A DNA stretch of 64,000 bases from the NCBI GenBank assembly GCA_941918925.1, contig OW799233.1, positions 744,001 through 808,000 of the forward strand, read 5' to 3'. The notes below the pieces were generated by a model. It did no database searches, was not told where the DNA came from, and saw only the letters and a list, made by a program, of their open reading frames with translations. Origin of the DNA: Phyto melanocephala (Eukaryota > Arthropoda > Insecta > Diptera > Rhinophoridae). Made by a program: the position numbers and the translations under genes. Positions 23,504 to 35,459 of the stretch are shown here, piece after piece. The first letter of the stretch is position 1. Every line of letters begins with the position of its first letter.

Positions 23504-24027
23504 TAATATTAAAACTAAAATCCTGTTTTTTCCAACAACCGTTTTCTAAATTTTCTTTTTTATCGCTTTTATGTTTAAGCAATACATTTTTCTGCATATG
23601 TGTGTATATACATATGTAGATTCCAAATTTGTATCAATAAATTTATAAAAAAATATATAAAATTCATTAGACTGGATAGTTTTTGATTTTGTTGAACTTG
23701 TGTACTGAACCAGATATTCCCTGCAATTTGCATAAGATTTTTAGAAACTTTTTAAATTCGATAACGAATTTTCAAAAGCATTGCTTATGCTATCTGTAGT
23801 TGCACGACGGCTTATCTTTAATGAGTTAATCAGGAAAATAATCGAATTTCAATAATTTGCAATTAAAAGGGTTAATGTTATTGCAAACAAAAAATTCTGA
23901 TGTGCGGCGCCAGTAATCTTTTCGATTTGAGAACTATGATGGAAATGTTTCTAGAAACAGGGTTGCTAAGCTATTTAAAGACGGTGAAAGGGTAAACTTA
24001 CAAAATAATATTTTTATTTTATTCCAG

Positions 24028-24462
24028 ATGAATCGACGTATCTCACGTGTAGAATCGAGTGGGGACCTAAAGGACTACTTTGATCGCGGAGACATAGCTT
24101 CTCGTGAGAATCGATGGACATTTGAAATTGCTTGGGAAGTTGCAAACAAAGTTGGAGGCATTTACACGGTAATACGCTCGAAAGCTTATGTCTCCACAGA
24201 AGAAATGGGCGAACAATTGTGTTTAATGGGACCCTTTAAAGAACATTGTGCCCGTACTGAAATTGAAGAAATGGAATTCCCCCGCGGTAGTCCACTTTTA
24301 GATGCCGTAAACACTATGCGATCAAGAGGCTACAAAATTCACACCGGTCGTTGGCTAGTCGACGGCAATCCCCAGTTAATTTTGTTCGATATTGGTTCAG
24401 GGGCTTGGAAAATGGATCAATTCAAATCTGAACTTTGGGAAAAATGTCACGTTGGTAAATTT

Positions 24463-24494
<32 letters not shown>

Positions 24495-26779
24495 ATTTCG
24501 GCAACCAAGCCTCTAGGCCATAATTGGCTACAAACTTCTACTAAAAAAAAAAAAAAATTTATATTTATTTATTTATTTATTTATTTATATTGCCTATACA
24601 TTCGAGCTTTTTATAAAAGCATTGCTGCGCTTTACTTGTAGGCATTCCTCACTTGGATATTGAAACGAACGATGCCATTATTTTGGGATATATAATTGCA
24701 GAGTTTTTGGAAGAGGTATGTATGTAAAAGCTCTATTAAAAATAAACTGTATATTTAAAAATAAATACTTAAATAAACAGTTTCGCAATCGTGCTGTCGA
24801 TTACTCACAAGCAAATGAATTACAAGTTCCTCGTGTAGTTGCTCACTTTCATGAATGGCAGGCCGGTGTTGGACTAATAGCTTTGCGTACACGCCACGTT
24901 GAGATCGCTACCGTTTTTACCACTCATGCCACATTGTTGGGTCGTTATTTGTGTGCTGGTAACACTGACTTTTACAACAACTTGGATAAATTTGCGGTAG
25001 ATGACGAAGCTGGCAAGCGTCAAATATATCATCGCTACTGCCTAGAACGTGCGGCCACACATTTGGCCCACGTCTTTACTACGGTTTCTGAAATTACCGG
25101 CTTTGAAGCAGAGCATTTGTTAAAGCGCAAACCAGACATCATAACACCAAATGGTTTGAATGTAAAAAAATTCTCAGCAATTCATGAATTCCAAAATTTG
25201 CATGCAATGGCCAAGGAAAAAATTAACGAGTTCGTTAGGGGCCACTTTTACGGGTAGGAAATTTTTTTTATTACCCTGATATCTCAATATCCAATATGAA
25301 CATGTTTAAACTTGCATATGTCCAATCAAATATCAGTGTTTTGCTGTTGTATTTATTTATTTCTTTATTTTATCTAACAACATACATACATAAGTATACA
25401 CAACGATAAAAGACACGATATAACGGACAATATTAATTAGTTCATCATTCTGATATCATTACGTTTTTCTTGGCAGGCATATGAATTTTGATCTTGATAA
25501 AACTTTATACTTTTTTATTGCTGGTCGATATGAGTTTGGTAATAAGGGCGCTGATATATTTATTGAGTCTTTGGCTCGTCTTAATGCCATGCTGAAACAT
25601 GAAAAACCAGATACAACCATTGTTGCGTTTTTGATTTTTCCAACTAAAACTAACAATTTCAACGTTGATTCACTGCGCGGACATGCGGTGGTCAAGCAAT
25701 TGCGCGACACCATTAATAACGTGCAACAGGGTATTGGCAAAAGGCTGTTTGATTCTTGCCTCAAGGGTCATATACCAGGAACTGAAGAGCTGCTAACAAA
25801 AGATGATTTGGTAAAAATTAAGAGATGTATGTACGCTATGCAGAGGGATAGTATGCCTCCGGTTACTACACACAATATTGTAAGTGCTTTTTTGTTTGTT
25901 TATTTATTAATTATTATTATTTAACTGTATTATTACCTATTTACCGACTGCATAGGTAGAAGATTGGAATGATCCCGTTTTAAGTGCCATCAGAAGATGT
26001 CAGTTGTTTAATTCGGTAAATGATCGTGTTAAGATGGTGTTTCATCCAGAATTTTTAACCTCGACTAATCCATTGTTCGGTATTGATTACGAAGAATTTG
26101 TGCGCGGTTGTCATTTAGGTGTATTTCCTTCATACTATGAGCCCTGGGGTTATACTCCGGCCGAATGTACTGTTATGGGTATTCCTAGTATTACTACAAA
26201 TCTTTCTGGTTTTGGTTGTTTCATGCAGGAGCACATTAGTGACCCAAAATCTTATGGTATATACATTGTTGATCGCAGATATATTGGCTTGGAAAGTAGT
26301 GTTCAACAGCTGTCCAACTACATGATGGAATTCTCCAGACTTAATAGAAGGCAGAGAATTATTCAGCGCAATCGTACGGAACGTTTAAGTGATTTACTAG
26401 ATTGGAGAACACTAGGCATTGTGAGTATATAAAAACATTATTTACAATTGTCGAATATTTTATGTTAATGTTTTGCATCCGTTTATAGTACTATAGACAA
26501 GCACGCGTCAAAGCTTTGCAAGCAGTTTATCCTGATTATGTCGATGAAGGCTCTTTATACGGTTCTCGTAGTAACTTGAGTTTCTCTAGACCTTTCAGTG
26601 AGCCACCTAGTCCTTCTTCATCAAGTAAGTTTGTAATGCAAATCAATTTTAAACATTTTAATAGAAGTATTTTATTTTTGCCTTTAGGACATACAACTCC
26701 TGCACCCTCAGTTCATGGATCCGATGATGAAGATTCCGTTGATGAAGAAACTGAACTTAAAGAATTGGGCATTAAATAA
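24028..26779 (+). CDS. GlyS: Glycogen synthase, seven coding exons
   Basis: Glycogen [starch] synthase (GT3) adds glucose from UDP-glucose to glycogen in the cytosol. Exons: 24028-24454, 24642-24715, 24781-25253, 25477-25879, 25956-26420, 26489-26624, 26688-26779; all introns are GT/AG and the joined frame is open for 689 residues, close to the Drosophila protein. The start [10 protein letters not shown] matches the fly N-terminus and lies directly after a splice acceptor, so an untranslated exon lies upstream. Seen: KVGGIYTV (41-48), HFHEW (189-193), TTHATLLGR (214-222), GRYEF (341-345), and E521 and E529 of the EPWGYTPAE retaining-glycosyltransferase motif. The allosteric arginine cluster [15 protein letters not shown] (589-603) binds glucose-6-phosphate in this family. 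RRIS (S6) fits a PKA site, and a Ser/Pro-rich then acidic tail ([13 protein letters not shown] to the end) resembles the C-terminal phospho-region. The gene looks intact; intron 1 contains two TTTA microsatellites. Confidence 0.97.
24465..24590 (+). repeat. TTTA microsatellites in a GlyS intron
   Basis: Two (ATTT)n tracts, about 24461-24494 and 24559-24588, separated by a short unique piece and an A run, inside intron 24455-24641. Confidence 0.8.
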
Positions 26780-27206
26780 GTGTTTCTGTGTGTTCCTTCT
26801 TTTACAAAATTGACCATGACTTTATGTTTGATTTGTATCTTAAATTTCAAGCATACATAAATTCTTATAAAAAGATATTGTTGATTTCAAAAACAATCTG
26901 AAAATGACGCATGATATAAGTTTATTAAAAAAAACACACCCAAAAAGTTAACCAAATACCTCAACAATTTGGAAACAGTTCAATTCTTAAACATTGATGT
27001 GCAAACTCTCGAAAAGAAATCAAAATATGTAAATGTTTAAACTTTTTATAGAAAAAGAGCACATTATTATAACTAAATGCAGTCGTTGTAAACGTTAATG
27101 ACTAAGCAAACGTACTATTAACAACATATATTACATTTTATGATGACATTAGGTAAATTAAAAGAACAAAATATTGTACTACTATAAATTAATTATGAAA
27201 ACAAAC

Positions 27207-27212
27207 AATAAA
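27207..27212 (+). terminator. Likely poly(A) signal of GlyS
   Basis: AATAAA 428 bases after the GlyS stop, followed within 30 bases by TGACC and a T-rich run. No closer canonical hexamer was found in the trailer. Confidence 0.5.
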
Positions 27213-27459
27213 ACAATTGATTTAAATGACCAGATTGCTTTTTTTATACGCTTCACCACAACTGACGGAATATAGTAAGTCATTTTGTTTGTATTTTTAT
27301 CTTGTAACTTTGTGACTTCACTAAGTAGGTATATAAATTTTGAATTCCAGTAGACAACATTCTAGTAAAAAGAAAATCTTATTAAAAAAATCACCCGTAA
27401 AAGAATACTCACCTTTTAAAAAATTATATTATGTATGAATGAATGAATATCTACGTTTT

Positions 27460-28100
27460 TATACCCTTCACCTGTGGTGCACAAGGGTGTATATAGCTTT
27501 GTCATTCGGTTTGTAATTTCTATGATTTTCATTTCCGACCCCATAAAGTATATATTTTCTTATGAATAGAGGAGTCGATAAAGCCATGTCCGTCTGACCG
27601 TCTGTCCGTGTGTTGGTTAAAATCAACTTTTAGCAGCAACCATATGTATGTTTCTCAGATCTGTGTATGGTATTAATCTTTTGAAAATATCCGCTATCGA
27701 AATTCAGCACAATCGCCCCATAACTTTCTGAGATATGAGCAAATAAGCACGACTGCCTCTGCTTTTTCTCATATTTTTGCCAGCAAAACTAAAATTTTTC
27801 TGCCGTAGAATAATTTATAGGTATGTAGGTACCTTTGCTACTATTTGTAGATATAATATGCCTCTAGAGATATTCGTTGAAAATTTTGGATAAAGCGTGC
27901 TCTAATCGGTAAGGTTATAGGCAAAATTTTTTTTTGGAAAAATTTACAAACTAAAATCAATTTTTTTTAGCTTCTAGACAACCAAGAGAGTCAATATTGG
28001 TATCATCTGAAAGGACATGATAGCGCAATATAAGCACTATAAAAAAATAAAATTCATGTAGGCCGCCACTACGAATGGTACCGAATGGCATCAAATAAAA
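27460..28100 (+). mobile_element. Helentron-type element, long-body variant, truncated
   Basis: Normal type I 5' end (TATACCCTTCACCTGTGGTG, GACCCCATAAAGTATATA, ATCGCCCCATAACTTTCTG), then a different body from about 27770 (AATAATTTATAGGTATG, CCTCTAGAGATATTCG, GTCAATATTGGTATCATC) shared with 49677-51087 on the other strand. It contains the empty site CTCTAGAG (27862-27869) of the hAT insertion seen there. The 3' end is missing. Confidence 0.75.
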
Positions 28101-29420
28101 ATAAAAAAATTAAGTTTGACAAATGTAAACAGACTTTTAGAAAAAGTTGGTAATGCTTATAAATTGTACCTACATACATAAAAAAAACAGTCAGCTGATT
28201 GGATACGAGTTCCTTATGGATATGCCTTGATACAGGTTTTAAATTTTGTATTTTTCAAATCAAATATTTCTAAAATCATAATCGATATTATGTACCAATT
28301 TCTTCCATGAATGACTAGAAAGTTTCAATTTGACACACTTATAGAGTATTAATTTTACAAATTTACGATTTTTATACTTTCAGTATTTTTTACAAATCAA
28401 ACTTATTTCAAAAATTACAAAATTCGTTTCAAAAAGCCAAAACGTTCAAATTCTCTGCTTAGTATAGATAATAGTATAGTATAGATAATCTATGTAGTTG
28501 AAATTCCTAATATACTTAAACGATTTTAAGAAAATCTAAAATCTGATTTATACACGCAATAAATCCTTTTCAATTAAAGAAGCTGCTTCTGCTTAATTAA
28601 ATAATTAATAATTACAGTTAAATATTATAATATAGAACTAGAGGAATATAAGCCTGGTTTTAAAATTAATTACACTTACCTGTATACATAAATTTTCGAT
28701 ACTCGTTGTGAATTGCATTAATACGTTACTACAATACTTTGCTGATTGAAGGAGGAGAGACATACATACACTATAATTATTAGCTCGTTTCTGGTAAGTA
28801 ATCTGCATTGTTGATACAAGTTCTAGTACATTTGGCACGGATTATGTCCATTTTGCTGCTTCTAATATTGAAATTATTTTACACAAAACGTAATTAAAAG
28901 CTTTTTTTAATTTTAAATAACTAAAAATCTAAATTTTTCTTTGTCATTTGAGGATTAAAATTTAGCTACACTAAACTCTTGCATAAGTTACTTTTATTCG
29001 CTTACAAAATTGAATTCATTTTTGTTTCCGCAAAGTTTTATTTTCTTTTAACAGTTTAAAACAACATGCCTCGTAATATTTAAAACTTAAACAAATTTTT
29101 TGGCAACTTGTTTTTTTTAATATTTTACACAAGTCATATTCATAAGGTATAAGATTCGCGGCAACAAACACAACACTAAAACAACACATGCATTTTTTTT
29201 TTTGTTTATATGCCTGTAGAGGTCACATATTTTTTTTCTTTAAATTAGATAATTTTTTTAAAACATTATGTTCTCGCTTTGGAAATTTTTAAAATATTTT
29301 AAAGCAATTGTAACCGCAAATTAAAAAATTTTGACGGATGCCGACACGTTATTAAAAAAACTTGGCACTACTTGTAAATACTTTAAAAAAAAAACAATCA
29401 GCTGATCGAATACGAGTATC
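28101..29420. other. A+T-rich intergenic sequence with MITE scraps
   Basis: CAGCTGATTGGATACGAG near 28191 and CAGCTGATCGAATACGAG near 29399, with GATATGCCTTG at 28217, resemble interiors and ends of the MULE-type MITEs. No gene is seen. Confidence 0.4.
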
Positions 29421-29522
29421 TAACACCCCTTTCTCACTAGGCAAGTCACTTGCGCAAGTGACTTGCTCAAGTCTTGTGTTTATATTGAAAAGGGGTAAGG
29501 TCGGTAAATTGGTAAGGTTAAA

Positions 29523-30047
29523 GCTCTAAACACATAGACGCCAGCAGACTTCACAACTTCACGGCTTCAAATGCCGCCAACTTCAAATGCTGCTCTGAAG
29601 TCAGCTTCATAATTATTTTGAAGACAGCAACAACATAATAATCAGCTGATGTTTATTTTAGCAATACAAACTTCAGGGATGCCGCATATATATTTTATAA
29701 TGAATAAAATTAAAGTTATTGATAAAAAAAAGTGTAATAATATCACGAAAAACTATAAAAACACATAAATTTATTTTTTTATTGTATTTTTGTAATGTTC
29801 TTTTATGTTTAATATCAAAAATAAGTTTTTGTTCTTTTTTTCCAATTTAATATATATAATGGCAACACTATATTTGTTTCTTGCTGCCCGTCAAAATAGA
29901 AAATAGCCTAAGTTGGCAGCAGCAGCAAATGCTGTTGTGCAGTCGTGCTGCTGTGCTGCCATCAAAATAATCGTTTCATTTAAACACATAGATTTTATTT
30001 TTGACATATTGCTGCTTGCTGTCTGCTGTCGTCTATGTGTTTAGAGC
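29523..30047. mobile_element. Nested TIR element (GCTCTAAACACATAGACG)
   Basis: Left end GCTCTAAACACATAGACG followed by CCAGCAG; right end is the complement, GTCTATGTGTTTAGAGC after CTGCTGTC. The interior is rich in GCAGCAG/CTGCTG near both ends and has no coding. 525 bp. Target duplication is unclear. Confidence 0.7.
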
Positions 30048-30154
30048 ATAAGAGGAAGAACTTTGCTCATATTTTAGTACACACTTGCCTGTACTTGGCA
30101 AGTACGAGCAAGTTTTTGTTGAGAAACCAAAAACACAAAAAAGAAATAAAAACA

Positions 30155-30527
30155 AACAAGAGCGCTATATTCGGCCGTGCTGAATCTTATATACCTTTCA
30201 CGTGTAGTCATGCAATAACAATTGTTTATATCACCATTTATCTCATATGAAATACGTACATACATATAAAAAACAAATATATATAAAAACATCCAATTGT
30301 AATATTATAAATTTAGTTTACTTGTGTGTCTAAAAAAAAATAAATTAAAAGAAAAATTAAATACAAAACAATAAAAAATTGAATAATATATAAAGTAAAA
30401 AAATTTTTTGGTACACTCTAACAAGTATACCACGTTTGTATGTATGTGTAGATAATTGATAATTGTAGAAATTTCAAACGGAATGACAAACCTCTATATA
30501 CCCTTTTTCACTGTGTGAAGAGTATAA
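30155..30527 (-). mobile_element. DINE-1/Helentron element, internally deleted, nested
   Basis: 3' hairpin (TTCGGCCGTGCTGAA), GTAGTCATGC block, shortened core with GTATACCACG, then GATAATTGTAGAAATTTC and the type II 5' hairpin TACCCTTTTTCACTGTGTG. The GTCY tract and GACCCC box are deleted. It lies inside the TIR element 29423-30655. Confidence 0.8.
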
Positions 30528-30710
30528 TAAGTAAAAGAGAACGAAATTTGGGCAAGTCAATTGCTGAGTCTGAACGTGAAAGCAAGTTCAAAGGAAAATA
30601 AACGAAAATAAAAAACTAACTTGCGCAAGTGACTTGCCTAGTGAGAAAGGGGTGTTATTTATTTACAAAAGCTTTGCAGTCGATAAACTTACCTAAGTAC
30701 CAGGTTACTC

Positions 30711-31212
30711 TTATACCCTTCACCTGTGGTGCACAAGGGTATATATAGCTTTGTCATTCCGTTTGTAATTTCTACAATTTTCGTTTCCGACCCCATAAAG
30801 TATATATTTTCTGAAAGCTTGTGAATAGAGGAGTCGATTAAGCCCTGACCGTCTGTCCGTGTCCGAATCCCAGCTGAGCAAAAAAAAATTTTTTTTTATT
30901 TTATTTTATATAGTATTCATATATTTTTATTATTTTTTTATATTTTTTTTTTTTAATATTTTGTTAAAATTTTTTTTATTGTTTTTATTTTTGATACATT
31001 TTTTTGTTATTTTTTTTTTACTTTTTTTTTGGAAACATACATACGTAAACTCAATTTATAATTCTGCAATGGGATGTTTTGTATATGTATGTACGTATTT
31101 CATATGAGATGAATCGTGATACAAACAACATGACTACACGTTGTGAGGGGTATGTAAGATTCGGCACGGCCGAATATAGCCGAATATAGTATGAAGGGTA
31201 TAAAAAGGGTAA
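30711..31212 (+). mobile_element. DINE-1/Helentron element, type I, internally deleted
   Basis: 5' hairpin with CACCTGTGGTGCACAAGGG, GACCCC box, then GTCCGTGTCCGAATCCCAGC, where the central type I block has been lost. T-rich core, CACGTTGTGAGGGG, 3' hairpin TTCGGCACGGCCGAA with a duplicated CCGAATATAG, and an extra GAAGGGTATAAAAAGGG tail. Confidence 0.8.
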
Positions 31213-31648
31213 AATCGGTAATCTTATATCTGCTAAACTAAAAATGATTCAAATTAAATTGAAACAGTATTGTAATTTGTACAAAAAATAAGCTGACATG
31301 TATCTTCAACCCCTAAGGGGATAAAACGAATAAAAACTATAATTTGGTACTTTTTTTGGTACCATAGTAACATCCAAACACATAAAGCAAGGAAAAAAAT
31401 TTTAACTGTACTAAGTAATCCGCGAAAAAATATTAATAGGAATTCGTCACTTTTTTCAAATTGACATGTATAAGGGGTAAAAATTGTCCTTTTTTTAACA
31501 GAAACTTTTCTAATAATATTCAATGGGGCAAAATTTGATAATTATTTGGGTGATTCACATGGTGTCTTATCATGTCATATTGTCCTAAATTTTTACAATG
31601 GTTTAAAAATGTTGTTGTTGCTTTTCAAACAAAAAGTGTCTTATAATA
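31213..31648. other. A+T-rich sequence, possible old MITE arm, no gene seen
   Basis: GGTGATTCACATGGTGTC near 31549 is an inverted relative of GAATTCACAGTAGTGTC (complement) near 32735, so the two may be arms of one older element around 31649-32252. Confidence 0.35.
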
Positions 31649-32252
31649 GGTTCGTTCGAGAACTCACAAATTTGTACGAATTTGTACAAATTTTTACTGC
31701 ATTTTACGAAATTGCGTTCGTTTACACAAATTTGTAGTAAATGAGAGCACAAATAGAGAGCGAAAAGTGACAGTTCTTGACTGAGTATTTGCAAATTTTT
31801 ACAACAGAAATTTCTTGCTGTAAGATTTAGCAAAACCAAAAAACATATGATTCAAAAGGTAAACAAACAAAAGTAAGCAAACAAAAAGTATACAATTTGT
31901 GAAAAAAGTATTAAAAAAAAGGAAAATCCCAACAAAAGTGCAAAATATTATTAAATTTAAGTTGTTTGTGAAATAAAGTTAGTTAACAATGTCTACAGAT
32001 GAAAGAATGGAACTGCCTGAATCTGGCGCAGGTATACATACACAAATACATATTTGCACATATGTATGTATGTACATAGTTCCCATTAAACTTTATTTAT
32101 TTGCCATCAGCTGTTGCTTCAATCTTACGAATTTTTACAAATGTCTGTTCGAGTACTTTTTTGAACAAATTCTCTTTTTGAGAGTAAAATTTTCAATTTA
32201 CTAAATAATTACTCATTTACTACAAAGTGCAGTAAAAGTACTCGAACGAACC
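31649..32252 (+). mobile_element. TIR element with GGTTCGTTCGAG ends and a retained first exon
   Basis: Starts GGTTCGTTCGAGAACT, ends AGTACTCGAACGAACC (inverted), flanked by TAATA on both sides (31644-31648, 32253-32257), so a 5-bp duplication or TA. Inside is a leader and a short coding start (31989-32031) with a donor site. This looks like an internally deleted derivative of a gene-carrying transposon. Superfamily unknown. Confidence 0.65.
31989..32031 (+). pseudogene. Putative first coding exon of a lost transposase
   Basis: ATG in a good fly context (AACAATG) codes MSTDERMELPESGA and then meets CAG|GTATAC, a plausible splice donor. No continuation is found before the right TIR. The function is inferred only from its place inside a TIR element. 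Confidence 0.4.
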
Positions 32253-32653
32253 TAATAATAGAACTTTGAACGCTATGTTTATTGTGCTGTCGTATTTAAT
32301 AAGCAAAGACCTGTGCTAAACGGCTAAGCCGTCTAAGCCAAGCCGCAACAGTTTTTGTAAGCCGTCGCCGTTCATTATATAATTTTATCGGGCCGACGTC
32401 CAAACTTGAGCGCAGTTGCTAATTTTTGATAACAAATCGCTGGTGGCGTCAAATAAGATCGGCTAAGGACTCTGCTGTTTTTGTTTATCAAACCAAATTT
32501 AATTTATTTGTAATTTATTTACTTGAGTCTGCCATTACAACATTTAAAATGTACTTTTCGAACAAACTGGCTATTATTTTGTTTTTTACTTGTTTTTGGC
32601 ATTATTAAAGAAAATATTTATTTTTATAATTGTTTTACATCAGCTGATTATGA

Positions 32654-32739
32654 GGGGTTGTTCACAATAGTCTTAATTTTTCATGCTATTATTATAGGAC
32701 ATATGACTTTATGACATATGACACTACTGTGAATTCCCC
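32654..32739. mobile_element. Short MITE with GGGG..TTCACA ends
   Basis: GGGGTTGTTCACAATAGT on the left and the complement of GGGGAATTCACAGTAGT on the right, about 86 bp, almost entirely arm sequence. No clear duplication. Confidence 0.45.
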
Positions 32740-32934
32740 AATTATTTCCAAATAGAATATGGACAATTGTTTAGGTGAAATTTTTGGAAACTTTTTTGGG
32801 GACAAAAAAGGTACCAAATGGGGAAAATTCCGGAAAATGTATGTTATTCCTAATTAGACGGCCAACTATCACAAAATTTTTAATTGGGATTTTAACAGAC
32901 ATAAAAAACATTTTAAAACTTGGAATTTAGTACT

Positions 32935-33940
32935 TGGACCAAAAATGTACTTTTTCGCATTTCTATGGTACTTTTTGTATTTTCTACGTTTTTATACCCT
33001 TCACCTTTGGTGCACAAGGGTATATATAGCTTTGTCATTCCGTTTGTAATTTCTACAATTTTCATTTCCGACCCCATAAAGTATATATTTTCTGAAAGCT
33101 TATGAATAGAGGAGTCGATTAAGCCCTGACCGTCTGTCCGTCTGTCCGTCTGCCCGTCTGTCCGTGTGTTGGTTGAAATCAACTTTTAGAAGCAACTATA
33201 TGTTCCTCAGATCTGTATATGGTATCGATCTCTTGGAAATATCCAGGAATGAATCGCTATTGAAATTCAGCACAATCACCCCATAACTTTCTGAGATATG
33301 AGCAAAAAACCACGACCACCTCTTTTTTTTCACAATTACAACAACAACATACATATATACATACATGTAAAAAACATACCAAACAAAAAAAATTAAAAAA
33401 AAAAAAAATATTAAAAATAAGAAAAAAATAATAAAAAAAACTACAAAAAAAAAATTTTAAAAAAATTAAAAAAAAAATTTAAAAAAATTTTTTAAAAATT
33501 TTTCTAAAAAAATTTTTTAAAAAAATTTAAAAAAAATATAAAAAAAATAATAAAATATAAATAATATATTAAATAAAATAAAATAAAATTTTTTTGGCTC
33601 AGCTGGGATTCGATGCCACATTTATTCTAACGTGTACGTATGCACGTATTTTATATGGGATGAATGGTGATACAAACAACTGTTATTGCATGACTACACG
33701 TTGTGAAGGGTATATAAGATTCGGCACGGCCGAATATAGCACTGTTACTTGTTTATAAAGGTAGAATTGTATAATCAAGGACTGACTATTGATACCAGGT
33801 GAGACTAAAAATGTTATGGGTGACCAAAAAGGTACTTTTTTCAATTTTTGTGGTACTTTTTATATTTTTAACGTTGACGAAGCTAGAATTTCAAAATTAG
33901 CGACTATTAATACAAGGTGAGACTGAAAATGTTATTTTTT
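32935..33940 (+). repeat. Degenerate tandem repeat split by a Helentron
   Basis: Units matching 17500-17880: CATTTCTATGGTACTTTTTG and TATTTTCTACGT before the Helentron at 32993, then GGACTGACTATTGATACCAG, ACTTTTTATATTTTTAACGT and CGACTATTAATACAAGGTGA after it. Confidence 0.6.
32993..33753 (+). mobile_element. DINE-1/Helentron element, type I, with inverted core
   Basis: Complete ends (TATACCCTTCACCTTTGGTG ... TTCGGCACGGCCGAA, CACTGTTACTTG). Four GTCYGTCC units are present. Unlike the other + strand copies its central core (about 33350-33640) is reversed: A-rich on this strand and ending GGCTCAGCTGGGATTCGATG. It shares this arrangement and near identity with 56461-57209. Confidence 0.85.
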
Positions 33941-34655
33941 ATATCGTCATTCGAAACAAAATATTCATATATACGTATTAAATCACCCTAACATAACAAT
34001 TTATGTGTTTTTATCATACGATTTTATTACAATATATTATCATATCCTGCAATGTTTTATCACACGAATTTATCATTATATAGTAATTATCCTGTTAAGA
34101 TTAATGTAACACATTCAAAAAATTCGGAAGACTTTTGTGTGGCAACGCTATTTTATTCGTTTATATAAAAATAAACTTCCTATTTTTTGTAAACAAAAAA
34201 ATGTATAAAACTACCTTATATTATTCTGTGCTCAGAACTAGGTTTACCTTGTTTAATATGCCTGTTTTTTGTATTCAGTTCTTTAACGTAATCTAACCCA
34301 TGTGGTTGTGGATCGGGTGTGCTACTAAATTAATTAAAAAATCACATCAAAACAAAGCAAGTGAAAAATATCAACAAAAAATGTATAAAGAAATGTGTTT
34401 TAATGCATTTAATAATTTACGATTTTTAATATATACGCGTACTAGTCAGTCTTCAGTTCTTTTATTGAAATTAATTTGGATTTAAGGTAGTTGATTTTTT
34501 TAAGAAATGAGCGGTAAATTTTTTTGATATTGAGTGTATTTCCTTTTCATGCGCAGTCAGTGCTGCCATATAAATTTTTGTAAGAAATCAAACTACTCTT
34601 CAAATATTAAAGCATTTAAATCTCTTGGTATATTTTCCGTATCTCTTACTTAACG
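33941..34655. other. A+T-rich intergenic sequence, no gene seen
   Basis: Nothing recognised. A 61-codon frame at 34300-34485 has no family resemblance. Confidence 0.4.
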
Positions 34656-34998
34656 CTGGGTCTCCATATAGAAATTTATGTACATATATTTTTATTGGGT
34701 GGTGAACACCACACAAGTTATTTATTTATAAAATTTGATATTTTTGTTTAACTTTTATGTTTTTTTAATATCTCACTCTTAATTATTATTGTCAAATAAA
34801 ATTATTTAAATTTTCCTTTGTTTCTGAAAATAAAAGCAAAAAATTCAAAAAAAAAATGGAATGATTTTGACAGCTCACTGCGGCAAAGCAATGATTGCGC
34901 AATAAATTGATATATACAGCAATTTGCTGTCTACACATTGCAATTTCTATGAACGTGTTCAAATTGCGGCAATAAATATTGCCACTTGGAGACCCCTG
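34656..34998. mobile_element. MITE with CTGGGTCTCCA ends
   Basis: Left CTGGGTCTCCA and right TGGAGACCCCTGG are inverted with one difference. Interior GCAATTTGCTG and GCAATTTCTATG partly fold back. 343 bp, non-coding; the duplication is not certain. Confidence 0.5.
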
Positions 34999-35225
34999 GT
35001 AAACGTTTTTTAGTGTTATTCACTCTGTACTTAGTGTTTATAGCAAATATATGTAATTCAAAAGTTATAATGTTAATGTTAGACATAAGGTAAGGCAAAA
35101 GTAAACAGAGAAAATGCTATTGTAGACCGATGTAAAACAAATTTTTGTATATAAATATGTATAAATAAGATAAAACTATATTTCTATCCAATAAACTGCC
35201 ATAATCTTTATTTTACGTCTTGACG

Positions 35226-35459
35226 AGCCATCGATTTGTTTAGACTAGAACAAAACGTTGGCAGAGCAACTGTCAAAAAATTGTTCATGTTTTTTGATAT
35301 GGAGAAAACGTATAAAGTATTTTTGTTGCTATTTTTATACATCGTCTCTTTCTTTCATATTCAAAATGCCTTTTAATATCAGACATATGTAGTTGTTCGA
35401 ACAAATGTTCTGACATGTGCGCACAAAAACTTGTTCGTTGTTCGAACAAATCGATGGCT
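35226..35459. mobile_element. MITE with AGCCATCGATTTGTT ends
   Basis: AGCCATCGATTTGTT on the left and AACAAATCGATGGCT on the right are exact complements. Interior contains repeated TTGTTCGAACAA-like motifs. 234 bp, non-coding. Confidence 0.6.

Larger units (their letters stand above)
29423..30655. mobile_element. TIR element with about 36-bp perfect TIRs, TA duplication, two nested insertions
   Basis: Starts ACACCCCTTTCTCACTAGGC and ends with its complement; match continues through CAAGTCACTTGCGCAAGT. TA flanks both sides (29421-29422, 30656-30657). It is interrupted by 29523-30047 and by the Helentron 30155-30527. The remaining own sequence is only about 330 bp, so it was a MITE. The subterminal GCAAGT/ACTTGC motif recurs (29440, 29460, 30090, 30107, 30552, 30617). 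Confidence 0.75.

Noticed and set aside
30859..31107. 82-codon frame rich in Phe and Leu
   Set aside because: Translation of the T-rich core of the Helentron at 30711-31212; similar frames at 39387 and 58378 have the same cause.
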